From Paramacrobiotus metropolitanus (taxonomy: Eukaryota > Tardigrada > Eutardigrada > Parachela > Macrobiotidae), in the NCBI RefSeq assembly GCF_019649055.1, contig NW_026570230.1, positions 372,001 to 436,000 of the forward strand: a stretch of DNA of 64,000 nt, read 5' to 3'. The notes beneath the pieces were generated by a model. The model was not told the DNA's origin, ran no database searches, and saw nothing but the letters and a program-made list of their open reading frames with translations. Below are positions 1 through 11,967 of this stretch, piece after piece. The number at the start of each line of letters is the position of its first letter. Within the stretch, counting starts at the first letter, position 1. The translations under genes and the position numbers were made by a program.

Positions 1-199
1 CTAAAGTGAGAAAATTGGATGAGTAGGAGCTGAGATCATAGCGAACAAAGAGGAGAGGCAGAAAACCTGCAAGAGATGTATAGTATTCATATAACCAGTT
101 TACGGGATCTACATCCGCACACAAACTTTTGCGGCGCAAGTTTGTTACGCAATGCACACTTCGCAACGGTTGATTGCATTGGTCCCAGCCGCTAAAAAA

Positions 200-455
200 A
201 CTACGAAAGCTAAGAAAGAGAAATCTAAGAAAACTTGAAACACCCTAAGAAACCTGAAAAAAAAGAAACCCAAGAAATAAAAGAAACCTAAGAAACCTAA
301 CAAACCTAACAAACCTGAGAAACCTAAGAATACCTAAGAATACCTAAGAAACCTGAGAATACCTAAGAAAACCTAAGAAACCTAAGAGCCTAAGAAACCT
401 AAGAAAACCTAAGAAAACCTAAGAAACCTAAGAAACCTAAGATATCTAAGAAATA
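200..455. repeat. Degenerate CCTAAGAAA-type satellite
   Basis: The stretch consists of irregular repeats of the type cctaagaaa(a), with spacer variants such as cctgagaa and cctaagaata. The same word recurs at about 22260-22420, 32690-32720, 40557-40660 and 46090-46280, and as its complement at 21770-21930 and 45660-45740. It therefore belongs to dispersed elements rather than to a telomere. No coding potential is visible. Confidence 0.85.
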
Positions 456-539
456 TCGTAAATGAAAGAATACGGGGTATACCGATCACGCTGGTGGGAT
501 TGACTGCGATTAATTTTTGCACATATTTCTTAAATTTTC

Positions 540-1870
540 AATACTTTGTAACGTGCGAATGCCGAAGGCCGCGGTCTGTCTCGGTTTTTCCGAACGGTCC
601 GCAAACAGACAATGTATTTACCTTGTATGTCTATGGGGGCCCATGGCAACAATTTGTTTTTTGGGGCTACTCCTTCCCTTTTGGGGCGTATCGATGGCGC
701 AATCGCGTAAGAACATTCGCGTCGTTGAGACGAATTTAACGCACTTGGCCGCGTCGAAATCGGTTCAGCCGTTCGCCCAAACAATGGCTACATTATCGAT
801 CGTGTATACGTGGTTACGGATGTAGATAACCAGTTTACGGCGTACACTTGGCTTGAAAAGTAAATACACGAACCCTTAGAAACCTGTGCGTGGACACCGT
901 GACCGGTTTCGCGGTTTTTTTCGCAGACAGTTGACGGATAGCGCCTACCTTTTTTTATCTACCTAATTTTATTTACTATTAGGGATACAGCATAATTTTT
1001 TTCGTTGTACTACTGAGTACTTTTATTCGCACAGTACAGAAGCCGGTTGACCTTTTTTTGGCATATATGAGGGTATTAAGAAAGCTTGAATTTATATTTA
1101 TTTATTGGGTAGGGTCGTTAATTTTGTTTTGTGAGTACCGTTGGAATTTAGTGATATCAGCAAATGGTAAAAATTTATTCGGATTCTTGTTCTGCTGTAC
1201 TAGTACTGTGTTTGGAACGAGGTCCGAAGCCGAGGCGTGCAGGCCCATGGCAACAATTTGTTTTCTGAGGCTCCGGTTTTCCCCTTGAGGCGCACCAGGT
1301 TGGCTATAGTGCAGGATTACCCGCTTGGGTGCGACGTTTCAGGCGCACTTCACCGCGTCAAAATCGGCCTACCCGTTCGTCCAAACATAATTTTCTTAGC
1401 AAAGACCGTCATGGCTGGTCACCTACCAGTTTACGGAGGACTACATCCGTAACCGATTTTTCGCTCGTCAGTATGTTTTTTTTGCCAGATTCGATGGCTT
1501 TCAATTTACCCGAATGCGTGGCGTGTAAAATAAACCATTTTCCGGGGTCCTGCTCATTAATTCTTTTTTTGCTGCACACTGATGCCGGTGGGCCAGGTGG
1601 TTCTCGTGTCGTTTATACTTGTGAGACAGTACTTGTGAAAATGACGTGAGACAAATTTTCTGAAAATTTAAACGAAATTTACAGGGCAAATTTTGCCGTT
1701 GTTTTATTCGTATTTTTTTCCTCATTTCTAGCATTTTCCTGTGGTTTCTTTGATTTGCTAGCGAAGCGATGCCGAAAGCCGCGGTCTGCCTCTGCCGCTC
1801 AAACTGTACAAATCGTTGTAACTATGTCTATGAAGGCCCATAGCAACAAGCCGGTTTTTTTGTTTGCCCA
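540..1870. repeat. Three degenerate copies of a roughly 600-bp dispersed repeat
   Basis: Landmarks recur in the same order. A gccgaaggccgcggtctg-like block lies at 560 and 1769. A ggcccatggcaacaatttg-like block lies at 638, 1241 and 1833. An accagtttacgg block lies at 96, 829 and 1425. A cgcgtcaaaatcgg-like block lies at 751 and 1354. The copies are diverged and none carries a convincing ORF. The unit could be the untranslated end of a retroelement, which I cannot decide. The short open frames in it overlap on both strands and look like shadows of GC-rich repeat DNA. Confidence 0.6.
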
Positions 1871-2077
1871 ATAAAGTACATTAAGAAGCCTAATGTTTTC
1901 GCCTGTTTTCTTAGTTTTGTAATTTATTTTTATGTGAAACTTTTAACTAATATTTTGCGTGTCTAATATGGCTTAGAAGATTAACTACATGTTTTAAAAT
2001 GGTTAAATTCTGAATATATTCTCTTACGTTGTTTCTCACGCCACTTTAAACCCTAAATTCGTTGTGGGTAGGCCGGA

Positions 2078-2915
2078 ATGATTTTTTCGCTGGGAACGAT
2101 GCCGCGATATCAGAGGATGTTCACGGATGTCAACCAGATTAGCTGCCAGAACACAGTCCTCGTGCGCAACGACGACGACAGTTGGTGGCTGGGGTATATT
2201 CAGGAGATGGACGGCGACCAAGTCTTTATCTACTTTGACTCCACAAAGATCAGAGCGCGGTGGATTCACCTAAGATCTATCTGGTCATTCCCATTTTACT
2301 GGACCAAGGACGCTCGTGATAAGCAATTAGGAGGCTCCTATAACGTTCCAGTTTTTGTGGCACTCCGAGACGAAGACAACGGACCATTTTGTTTCCGCCC
2401 AGCCGTAATGTTGCGGCCTTTATGGTGTTGTGAGTTCTTGTATGGAATATGCTTCATCAGAACTGATGGTGGCATGGATAACGCTTACGGACAGAGACCT
2501 CGTTTGGAGTTGGTTGACCACGGCCAGGTTGTCTATCAGTTACCGCCCACGGGGCCATCCTTATTCGAGCGTCGCAGTGGTTTGATTTTCACCAAACACT
2601 TCATCCCGTTGGCCAGAGCACAAGCCCTTCTGGGAGATGCTTCCGACAAGTTCCGGATCGTCAAACATCTTTGCACGGCTCTAAGGGAAGAGTTGCGCTT
2701 ACCGTGCCCGTCGGCGTCTTGCCGGTTTCATCTGCGAATTCAAGAAGATTGCTCCGTGATTATTATTATCGGGTGCACAACGGACCCTTTAAGACCGCCA
2801 CTGACGACTTCTTTGTTGTTGAAAGTTCTGGAAACGCATCTGACCAGCCGTGCTGAACTGCCACCTATCGCTAACCGAATGTTTTGTGCAAGCGAAAGCG
2901 TCCCGTTTGAAGAAG
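2078..2915 (+). CDS. First coding exon, tudor/agenet-like protein of an F-box-type family
   Basis: The ATG-initiated frame reads about 279 codons and ends at a good splice donor (gaag|gttagt at 2915/2916) two codons before an in-frame TAG, so it is probably an exon in phase 1 rather than a whole gene. Residues 27-70 (VLVRNDDDSWWLGYIQEMDG, then a FDS..I..RW motif) look like a tudor or agenet fold. Later come a VALRDEDNGPFCFRPAV motif and a conserved-looking block near residues 160-260. From memory, and unchecked, this resembles large tardigrade families in which the block is followed by an F-box and then by a domain like that at 18038-18784. The function is unknown; the tudor-like part suggests binding of methylated peptide. 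The frame is intact, which is unusual in this repeat-filled region. Confidence 0.6.
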
Positions 2916-3401
2916 GTTAGTTATACGTAAGTTATAATCGCGCTTTATAACTTTGCACGCCGGTCCTGATTTGCGTTTTAACCTACAATAAGTATCACAT
3001 GTTGTTGTTGCTACAGCAACGCTTAAAAGGTTTTCATTTTTTGTACTTTTTACTTGCTCATTTACGAAACGTTTTTTAATCGGATTTCGCACATTGGCTC
3101 GAACGCCTCTACGATGTGCACTTCGCAAACCGGTAACAAGGGATGAGAGAGAATCGCGTCACACCATTGTGTTACTAAACCCTCTCTCCGTTCAGTCAAA
3201 ATTGTGAAAACACATACCTGGCCATCGTTTTTAAACAGTTTCCGTTTTCACTATGCTGTTTCAATATGTAAACAAAACTGTAGCAAGCCCGGGCATCCAT
3301 GCATAATACAGACCTCCCGAAACGTACAGTAAACATTTTATACGGAAAGGTAGCAGCAGCAAAGAAGAACATCATGTACAAACATAAAACGTGAATACTG
3401 G

Positions 3402-3484
3402 GCTTGCTACAGGTTTTTAGGCTAGGAGCATAGTTGAAGGAGCAGAGCCAGTCCTGCCTCCGCTGCTATGACTTGAGCGTAAGC
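3402..3484. repeat. Dispersed repeat, inverted copy near 33.3 kb
   Basis: The segment containing aggagcatagttgaaggagc, gcctccgctg and gagcgtaagctc is present in reverse complement at 33262-33345. The neighbouring word tgtagcaagcccggg recurs at 3281 and 34787. These are fragments of one dispersed element whose full extent I cannot define. Confidence 0.6.
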
Positions 3485-3639
3485 TCGGTTTAAAGACTTT
3501 GGTAATAGCTGTTTCCACCGGCCTGTGTCTGGACCGAGCTATTCATCGAACAAAGACTGCATTCGAATAACTGCAAAAAACACTTTTCGAAAAGTGTTTT
3601 TGGCGTTTTATTTGAAAAATTTTTAACTTTTCTTTTACA

Positions 3640-4040
3640 TGTTTCGGTATATAAGCTTCTAGAAGAAAACACACACAACGATGGATATTACATCATAAAC
3701 AAAGAAAGTTTCTCATTCAACTTTTGGTCTCAAAAGTTTTTTCTTTTGTGCAACAAAGGAGTTTCGGTATATACGAGGACCATTGGGTGCTGTGAACATA
3801 CCCTGCACGATTAGGCTACGATGAACAGCCGGCTAAAGTTAAGCCGTTTGCATTCAGACTGTGATATCAGTGGCGTTGCGAGCTACGGCTGTTCATCGCA
3901 GCCTAATCGTGCAGGGTATGTTCACAGCACCCAATGGTCCTCGTAAGCTTTCTAGAAGAAAACACGCACAACGATGTATATTACATCATAAACAAAGAAA
4001 ATTTCTCATTCAACTTTTGGTTTCAAAGTTTTTCTTTGTT
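3640..4040 (+). repeat. Tandem duplication of a ~125-bp unit, second copy split by a MITE
   Basis: The unit running from gtttcggtata through agcttctagaag, gatattacatcataaac and ttctcattcaacttttgg occurs at 3642-3770 and again at 3761-3771 plus 3946-4036. The second copy is interrupted at a TA by the MITE at 3774-3943. The first copy preserves the uninterrupted gtatataagctt site. Confidence 0.75.
3774..3943. mobile_element. 170-bp MITE with TA target duplication
   Basis: Terminal inverted repeats of about 55 bp begin CGAGGACCATTGGGTGC and close with the reverse complement; the flanking dinucleotides at 3772-3773 and 3944-3945 are TA. A TA target is typical of Tc1/mariner-type transposition. 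There is no coding capacity, so it must have moved with a transposase supplied in trans. Its first eight bases (CGAGGACx) match the ends of the MITE at 47890-48138, although the interiors differ. Confidence 0.85.
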
Positions 4041-4248
4041 AGATGAATAGCTCGGTCTAGACTGAGGCCACAGAGGATCGCGTCACACCATGGTGTAGCC
4101 AAATCCTCTCTGCGTTCAGTCGAAGTTGTGAAAACACATATCTGGCCATTGTTTCCAAATTATTCCCGTTTTCCCAAACCCGCTTTCTACTGTATTGATC
4201 CCCTTAAGTCATGCTATTATCAATAATGCTATTAAAATTAGGAAATGG

Positions 4249-4785
4249 CTATAGGCACCCCCTTTCACCCCCGTTATCTATAGGCACCCCTTTTCGCACC
4301 CACTTAGACTATAGGCACCCCTTTTTGATTAACTAATTCCTGCACCCCGTCGCACCCGAAAACAACAAACGACCAAGCACGATAAAGTGAAACGAGGTGA
4401 AAGAACAAAAGAGGGAATGGTCAATCATGTACTAAACGAAATCCGTAAGAAAGATGCCGAGGCGGTTATTTATATCGTGGTGTCCGATACCCCAAAGGCC
4501 CCAAACATTACCATCAAGACCTCAGAAATGCAAGAAAAATTATTAAAGCAACCAAATCATTATAAAGTCTGTCAAACCGGCACATTGTTGGAAGGAGTGC
4601 CTAGGACGTACGCATTTTTATGTGAATGACCTAGCCATGTCAAAAAATCTTTGTAAACCAAAAAAACTGTTAGAAAATCTTTGTCAGGCTGCTGGGAAAA
4701 AAAAAAGCAAACAGGAAACAGGTGCCTATAGTCCACGGAAAAAATGGGGTACGAGATTTATGTAACAGAAAAGGGGTGCCTATAG
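4249..4785. mobile_element. Small element bounded by inverted TATAGGCACCCC repeats
   Basis: The word ctataggcacccc occurs three times in direct orientation at the left (4249, 4277 and 4308 approximately) and twice inverted at the right (4725 and 4773). This gives a fold-back arrangement of about 540 bp. The interior carries the small ORF listed at 4387-4629. The target duplication is unclear because the repeats themselves begin with TA. Confidence 0.5.
4387..4629 (+). CDS. Hypothetical 80-aa ORF inside the TATAGGCACCCC element
   Basis: The frame (GTG at its open start, first ATG at 4417) has protein-like composition: a charged helix (NEIRKKDAEAVIYIVVSDTP) followed by hydrophilic sequence and a terminal tag RTYAFLCE. 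I do not recognise it. It is short and lies between inverted repeats, so it could be an internal remnant of an autonomous relative. It could also be a chance ORF. Confidence 0.3.
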   Translation: MKRGERTKEGMVNHVLNEIRKKDAEAVIYIVVSDTPKAPNITIKTSEMQEKLLKQPNHYKVCQTGTLLEGVPRTYAFLCE

Positions 4786-4794
4786 TAAAACAGA

Positions 4795-6783
4795 GTGCAA
4801 AAGAAAGACGCTTTAAAATGGTTTATTACGAATAAAACTAAGCTACCGGATTGGGATGAAACTGAGAAACAGTTTCTTAAAGTGTTTGGCAAAAGTGCGT
4901 ACGACCTTGATCTGCAAACTAGTGCCCTGCAGCGGAGTGCGAAACTGCGTCCAGTCCGATCCGAACTTAAAAAATTTTATCCGAACCCAGTCCGACTCCG
5001 AATTCTAAAAATCGTACTCCGACCAATCCGATCCGAAAATATTTTTGGCCAATCCGAACCCACTCCGATCCGATCCGAAAAATTTTCCAAAAGAATATTA
5101 CCTAATTTTATTATACATTAAAACACATCCCTACATCAAAACATTTTTAATGCCATGTTTTCGGTAGCAAAAAGACTTCAGAATTCAGAAGTACAGTTTT
5201 CTTGGGCATAATAAAGGGTGCGCTAGAGAATTTACATACAATGTACGACAAAAAGAAGTTGATGGCTCGTTTTTCAAACATATTGCGCAGACAAGCGCTT
5301 CTCTGTTCAGGCCCAGTGCAGGCGATGTGATGCGCGTCGTACAGTCTGTTCTGCCACCCATTTCTCGTGAATTACGAAATAGAATTGCCAAGCCAATATC
5401 TCAAAAGATCCAGAAAAAAATTACAAAATTTTTGATTCTAAATAAGTGGCAATTCATGGGAAACACAAAAAATTAACAGTGTTTGTTTTTCTCATTGACT
5501 TAAGCATAGGTGAAAGCGAAACGATTTTGCGCACAGTTTCTTTGCTAAGCCTATGAGAAGGCAAAATGGCTAGAACTTGTTTTATTTGCCATAAACAGCC
5601 ACATGTTTAGTATCAAAAAGTTTTGAATTTTTTTCTACACCTTTTGATATGCAGTTTTTATAGTTACACTCCGAAATTCACGGAGCGCGAGCGTTTGGAA
5701 GTAGCATGCAAAGAAAGAAGTAAGCGTCCAAGTTTTACTGGTGGCGTGTCGTTGCGAGGCTATTTTTGAACCGCGGACCGACTGATCGGTTCAACCTCTT
5801 TTTGTCGTCCGTTGTATACAAGAATGTTTTAGATAAATTTAGTTTTTTAGCACTACAGTGTCGAAGCATCTGTGGAGGTTAGTTATCTATCTTCACTGTC
5901 AGGAATCTGTATCAGATCTTTTTGTTGTATACGGTTCACCCCACGGATTACCCACATATTAGCCAGGGTCAAAAAAAGGGAGAGAAAATTAAAGGAAGGG
6001 ATGTCCTAAACGTCCGGAACCAAAATAATTGGTAGTTTCATGTATTCTTTAGGAACTTAGAGTAAATTTAGTTGAACGTGTATATTACGAGTATTAAGTA
6101 CTGTTATCTCAATCTCCAGGAATAATCCAATTACAAGTGCTGCAAATAAAATGGGAAGCCGGTGCCTAGTGAAACTGACTGAGCTGCACAACACATGTGG
6201 TCCGTTTAACGTACTGTAGTAGTTATAAGTACTAAAATTATTTGATAAGACGATAACAAATAATGACATCATAACAATCGTAAAACACTCTAAATATTCA
6301 AAAGTGTCAGGAAAATTAATAAAGGGAAATGAAAGAGAATTGACAACAGTCTACTAAACAAAAGCAGATACTTCGGTGCAAATTAATTCAGCGCAAATGG
6401 AAGCATCGCGCGAAGCGCGACGCTGACGAAAATTTTTGTTTTGAAGGCCGGTGAAATTCAATCAAAATTAATTATTAATATTTATTTAATTACGGATTAT
6501 TCGGAGTCTCGATTGCATCCGAACCCGATCCGATCAGGTGCACAAAAAATCCGAAACCACTCCGACTCCGAATTTTCCAGATTGAAATCCGTCCAATCCG
6601 GTCCGAAAATCGGAGTGGGTTCGGAGTGGATCGGATTTCCCAGTCCGTTGCAGGGCTCTACTGCAAACACTAAGCTTGTCTAATAATCCATTAAAAAATC
6701 CTTTGGGTTACGTCGTGTCTGAGTTTAGCTATTTAGTAAAGGTCATTCACCACCATAAACCATCAGTAGCTTACATTATCTGA
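4795..6783 (+). pseudogene. Small ORF split by a hAT element (parts 4795-4919 and 6669-6783)
   Basis: The frame beginning near 4795 (KWFITNKTKLPDWDETEKQF) runs into the hAT element at 4920. Leaving out that element and one 8-bp target copy, the same frame stays open for 38 more codons to a TGA at 6781-6783. The composition (short helices, W and D/E rich) is reminiscent of a retroelement gag fragment, but I cannot assign a family. That the frame continues in phase argues it was an open coding unit when the transposon inserted. Confidence 0.5.
4920..6660. mobile_element. 1741-bp non-autonomous hAT-like element
   Basis: The ends are TAGTGCCCTGCAGCGGA and the near reverse complement TCCGTTGCAGGGCTCTA. 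Both are flanked by the perfect 8-bp direct repeat CTGCAAAC (4912-4919 and 6661-6668), the target-duplication length of the hAT superfamily. The subterminal regions (4950-5085 and 6490-6640) are packed with the word atccgaac/ccgatccgaa in both orientations, as expected of transposase-binding repeats. The AT-rich interior has no transposase. A weak open stretch near 5230-5430 is too short to name. Confidence 0.85.
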
Positions 6784-8130
6784 CAGGTTCATAATGAGAC
6801 TTTTGGTACACCTCCGCGCGTTTAAACTCTTGAAATTTTATTTCACTAATAACTCCCGAACCGAATGTTGCGCGCGCAAACGGATTCCACGCCTACGTAT
6901 ACAAATCCTTTGGCAAACAAATGTCATAAAGCAATGGAAAAAAGTGTTTAGGAGTGGGCGACAGCGAAAGTTCTCGTGTATGAACCCGAATTCGGTACTA
7001 TGTACCAGGCCAAATCCTTAATTGGGCAGGCATTTTTAATTATCAATAAAACTGCCTACCCAGTTAACTGGCACACGTCCCAGCCGACTTTCAGACTTGT
7101 ACAAAGAAAACCCAGAGCTGTGTAATAGAAGTCGAGCACGTAACAATCTCTGCTTTTTCCGCCGTTGGCACTACGGGTGAGTTTATAAACAATTAACGAG
7201 AGCTCCATGCATTCTGATACGGCACGGACTCGCGTATCCCTGAATGTTAAGTGGTATTGTCAAACCAGGCATATTACTCATTACTAGCAGACCTCGCGCA
7301 AACTGCGCGGAATAATTAATGCGATGGATAAAATATGATTTAGATATCATAACGTAGTGCAAAAATTAAAACTCATGACACAGCCTGCAAGTAAAGTACT
7401 TAAATGTTTTATGGACGAAGAGTAAAATTCTACAATATACCGAAGTCGACACTCGACAGTGGGCTTGCATGATGTGTGCCTCTCGAACACAAATGCGCGC
7501 ATTACAAAAGCATTGTTGACGATACTATCTACTGGAAAATTTGCCTATCGCTGTAAGAAGAATTTATACTATGGTAGCAAGACATAAAATGAGATCTTCG
7601 AAATTCTATAGTGTAAAAAAGAAAAATCTATTGTTGGGCTATATCTGTTGTTGGGCTATATAGGGACCCCGTAATTTGCGGAAGTTTATAGTTCTCTCCC
7701 TTCCTTTTTTGCCATTCTGCGCTTTTTCAAGTTGTAGACTGTAGAGTTGTAGACTATCTGATAACAGCTTACATGTGCTTGTAAATCCCGCCTGGAATAC
7801 TAACACCACTGGTGTCCTTCACATCATAGTTTGTTAAACAATCAGTACACCTTCCGATGCGAGTTCCTAAAGCGGTGCGTCGCCAGTGTGCTAAAGTCTT
7901 TACGGAACTATTTAGGAACTATTTGGGAATTGGTGCGTGTGCACCCGCACCAATTCGTCGGAGAGCTGGGTTGCCTTGTTTGCACCCACTGCCTTATCAC
8001 TTGACTGACTGACGGCGGGATACGGCCGAACGGGCCGATTGCTGTGGGGGATGTGACAGCTGGCGAACAAAGGCTCACGATAGTGAGGAAGAGGCTTTAT
8101 TGTGATAGCAATAAAGTACAGAGAACCAAA
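6784..8130. other. Gene-free AT-rich stretch
   Basis: I see no gene. Recognisable pieces are a block starting aatgagacttttggta (6791, also 19028), a gtgcctctcgaacacaaat block (7478, also 34817), a direct duplication of ttgttgggctatat (7631 and 7648), and a block gaatttatactatggtagcaa (7559) that recurs at 29430. Confidence 0.5.
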
Positions 8131-8132
8131 AC

Positions 8133-8252
8133 ACATGTGCTTGTAAATCCCGCCTGGATTTACAAGGGCTCGATGTGAGCTGTAGCATGAAAATCACCGA
8201 ATGTCAGGCTGACATTCGGTGAATGAGAATGAACGGCACATCGAGCCAAAGC
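8133..8252. repeat. Nested palindrome
   Basis: A hairpin of two nested stems is visible: ctcgatgtg pairs with cacatcgag on the outside, and caccgaatgtca with tgacattcggtg inside. The left flank acatgtgcttgtaaatcccgc also occurs at 7770. This looks like a small fold-back element. Confidence 0.6.
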
Positions 8253-8524
8253 ATGGAAAAAGCCTAATGCGGCACTGGGCAGATCCAACACGAGCGAACG
8301 AACGCTGATAGACCGAGATGTAAAGCTGGGGCGTGGCTCCGCCTACATCGAGGCCGGCGATTGGCCGAGACGAAAGCTGGGCGGAAAGCTGCCTGAGTCG
8401 AGGCCGATCTAGCGCTCGACAGCGAGTGCGACTCGGCGTGAGTCAGCACACCGGAAGCGGGACTGTCGCTGGCTGCCATACTCGTAGGCTGCCATAGCGA
8501 CTGGCCCAACAGGGAAATACTGCA

Positions 8525-9920
8525 TTGTCGGTCTGCACCGTTTGTTCTCGAAAATCATCAGCCGCCGCTCTACCGACGAAGCAGCCGCGTTGTTCAGCCC
8601 TACTCGGCTTTGGGATACGAGGCGGAAACGAGGCAGTTGTACAGGCCGTGCATAACTACGTTGAATCGTCGCATACGGACGCAAGAGTAACTGCAAAGTT
8701 GGACGTTCGCAGTTCGCACTGCATTTAACACGCTGCGTCGAAACACGCTGCTTGCTGCTGTTCGGACGCAATTTCCTGCTTATTACCGATAGATTTGGCA
8801 GTCGTACCGAAATGCTTCCCATTTGTCCTGCGGTTCCACTCAGCTGTCTTCTGAGACCTGCGTTCAGCAAGTCAACCTGTATGGGCTCCTTGGTTATGGT
8901 CTTGCTACGCTACCCATATTCGAAAAGTGGACTGCGACATCGCGGTGGGATGATGTCACCCTCGCTGGGCTTGCAGAAAGAGTCATCGCGGCACTTCGAA
9001 TAATCATTGCCAGAGGTTTTCGAATAGGCCTGGAGCTCAGTCTGGCAAAATAGGCTTATTATAGCGTAGGTCAATTCACGGTAGATGGTCTTCACGCAAT
9101 GCAGAGAGTGCTCGATGAATGTCCGGGAGTGTTAATCGCGAAGGCGGAAGACTTGGTGGCGCTTGGCGTTCCATTAGCAGCTGCGGCATGCGAGAGTTTT
9201 TGCACCGCAAAACCGTCCAGCTGAACCACTTCCTGAGTCAGTTGAAGGACATCCCTGCTCATTTCAGTCTTTACTTACTGAAGACTTGCCTACTGATTTC
9301 CAAACTGTACGGTTTCCGAACGGCAAGAACGGCACGTTAAATCCCCGCTCTGCTCGATTATTTTGCAAAAAGGGAGTCGCTGGCTGACCATCTGGAGGGG
9401 ACAGTCAGCATCAGCGCTGACCGTACTGAGTGGCGTGTACGTTTCTTCGACGCCTGGGCTTAAACGGATCCTCCAAGGTTCAACTCGCTCGTCGCACTAG
9501 GATAAAACACCCGCGCTCCATTCCTCACTCAACGTAGCTTGAATTTATTAGTTTGCTTATCGTTCAGAGGTTTCAACATCAACATCATAAAACAAAGTAA
9601 ACAGCGTTAAAACCATCAGAACGCGGTACGGTTGAAGTCACAGACAGCGCATTCCACCGCTGTATTTCAATGCTAATTCGCTGTAGCAGAAACTCGTAAG
9701 AGCGTCGTTCTCCCGTAGCATCCTTTAACCGCCTGCCCAATTCTCGCAAAAACTTAATACATGAAGCCTATCCGACCACGTGGTGTCAAACCTGCGATTG
9801 GCCGCTATCAAGGAAACGGATAGAGCAGTGTTGCTGGCCGCCACACACAGGGACTACGGCGCATGGCTTCATGTCCTTCCTGCCCCATGTCTCCGTACAT
9901 TTCTGCGCGACGAAGAACGA
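8525..9920 (+). pseudogene. Decayed R2-like non-LTR retrotransposon reverse transcriptase
   Basis: Several frames together give recognisable pieces in order. LGFGIRGGNEAVVQAVHNYV followed by KLDV (about 8607-8720) is the RT block that precedes the first catalytic aspartate. RWDDVTLAG (about 8937-8965) is the altered xxDD motif, followed by AERVIAALRIIIARGFRIGLELSLAK. LLAATHRDYGAWLHVLPAP (about 9815-9880) is the block just before the zinc finger. The same family is better preserved at 24641-27805. Stops and frameshifts occur throughout, so the copy is dead. Confidence 0.65.
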
Positions 9921-11829
9921 AAATATTAGAATGGGAAATACTAAATCTGTAAATCGTCGAATCCTGTGGCAGCCGAATTTGCGCAATATGCTGCTTTTTA
10001 ATTTTATGGGATCGAAAACAGTTCGCGATTAAAATACTGTACGGTTTTGGTAACCCTTTTGAATTAATTGCAAGCCGCATGGAGCTTGAATTGCTTGCAT
10101 CTAACTTGCACTGTAGACTGTAGTGGCTTACATTTAACACTAACTGGATGTTAGCCATTACACGATTACAGTCAACAGTGCAAGTTGGATTATCGAAAAT
10201 AGGCTTCACAACCATTACCGAAACGTGTATTATGCAAAGATAAACACGCACTCGGTTAAGTACCAAATTATGCTTTGCTAATGTAAAACCGTCTCTTATT
10301 GAGGAGAATAAATGGATTAATCATTAAACTAATGGTCAGCGTGGGACACACAGATAATTAATTTTATCTACAAAAAATCTAATTTAATCTACAGTAAATC
10401 GACCCCGGGGCATAGTCCTAAGGCAGGCGAAAATTTCGAAATGGAGCTTTCGATTTTTTATTATGGTTTCTGCATCAGAAAAAATCGCTTGTTCCGAATA
10501 GGTAATTAGTTTTTAAATCGGGTTACACAATCACACAAAACGGAAAGGTACAGAGTCACAGATTTCAGAGTCAAAAAGTAGCTAAATTCGTCCCCGAGCG
10601 TGCTTGGACGACGGAGTTGATTGGATAAAATGCAAGTAACCTCTGCCGAATGCTACATTTGCGAAAGGCTTTTGTGAAATTCCAAATACTTAATTTATGA
10701 TTATTTATCTTTTGTAAGGAAAGCGAACCGCAAAAGACGCCGAGCTGCGGCGTGAGCGGGGTAGCAACCAAAACCATTTACGTAACGGTATTTGATATTA
10801 AATGGAATTTTGACAAAAATTTGACATTGGCATGTTAGTAAATAATTTAAGAAGTGCACAGTGGCAATTTCCTTGTTGTATTCTTAACACGTAGCAATAT
10901 GGAAAAGTAAGTATTTCCTCGTATTTCAGTTCCTGTTGATAAGCTGATCGAAAAGGGCACCAGCGGTGGTGAAAGTTTAATTAAAAGGAATGCTAATAAC
11001 TGAAAATCCTGCAATGCTTGGAAATAATTAAGTAGAACAATAGCAAAACTTTTAAAACTTAAAGTCGATACTTAATAGCTGAGTGAAATCTTCTTGATGG
11101 CTGATCTAGAAAAATGAATAGATTCCACGTACCGGTAAAGCTCAAAACTGAAAAGAGCTGTTTCCGGGCAAAATACTTCCTGTTTTAACGTTAACTCAAC
11201 CTTCTAGCCGTATTTTTTTAAAGCAGTCGACGGGACGAGAAATATCCACTCAGGTTGAAGTTCAAATAGGCACTGTGATGTTGACAGGGGTTCTTCTCTT
11301 TGAAGGTAAATTATTCTACGTTTCCCTCATAAGAGTTATGGAAGCACAGCTACCTGTCTCTTTGAGTTTTGCATTAACCTACGATTTATTCACTGCTGAT
11401 TTGCGCGAGTCGACTATATTTGCATTAACCTACCGCCTACGATTTATCCATTCCTGATTTGCGCAATTTGCGAGAGTTAACTATATTTGCTTTTATTTCA
11501 TGTAGAAGACGAGCTGCTCCTGACTGCTTCCATCCGTGATCTGACCCCTTCGCTTCTAAGTGAAATATTTATCCATTTGGACTTGCATTCCCAAATGAGG
11601 ACCAAACGGTACGAGCAAAGCGCTGGGCTGCCATTACTTCTGGTGGAAAAAGCAGCACCATGACAATATGGTGGGGGGAGGGGGGATCGTTGGGCGTAAG
11701 CGATATCCATCACCCGTAACTACGGCGGGTGGAGTTATAAGTTTTCTTAGGCTATAAAGGGAATCAGCTTTTTGAAGCCGTGTAAGCATGGGCTATTGCG
11801 CCCATATTTTCAGTTTTATTCACTGGTCA
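9921..11829. other. Gene-free stretch
   Basis: No supported gene is seen. A local duplication of ttgcattaacctac...gatttatt...tgatttgcgc lies at 11370-11475. The longer minus-strand frame at 9808-10266 overlaps R2-like sense sequence on the plus strand at its low-coordinate end and is treated as a shadow. Confidence 0.5.
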
Positions 11830-11925
11830 GTGACGTAGCAACCAGATAGTTGCCACCAATTGTGGTACGCTGTGTGCGGTCAGAGTGTGTTGGGTCGAGC
11901 TGCAGAAAAGTGCTAAGTCGTGACA
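11830..11925 (+). repeat. 5' LTR of gag-only element copy 1
   Basis: It begins gtgacgtagcaacc and ends gtcgtgaca, and matches 13468-13564 almost completely. The first bases differ slightly from the TGTGACG start of the 3' LTR. Confidence 0.85.
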
Positions 11926-11967
11926 GTGGCGTGAAGGTACGAGTAGTGTGATACTCAGTGAGCAGAA

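Larger units (their letters stand above)
2916..4248. other. Repeat-rich, gene-free stretch
   Basis: I see no gene here. Two diverged copies of a block containing atcgcgtcacaccat and gttgtgaaaacacat lie at 3150-3235 and 4078-4160. A MITE and a local tandem duplication, listed separately, fill the middle. If the exons at 2078 and 18038 are one gene, this is intron. Confidence 0.5.

Noticed and set aside
200-455. CRISPR array or telomere repeat
   Set aside because: The unit is short and irregular without spacers, and the same words recur in the middle of transposons elsewhere in the window.
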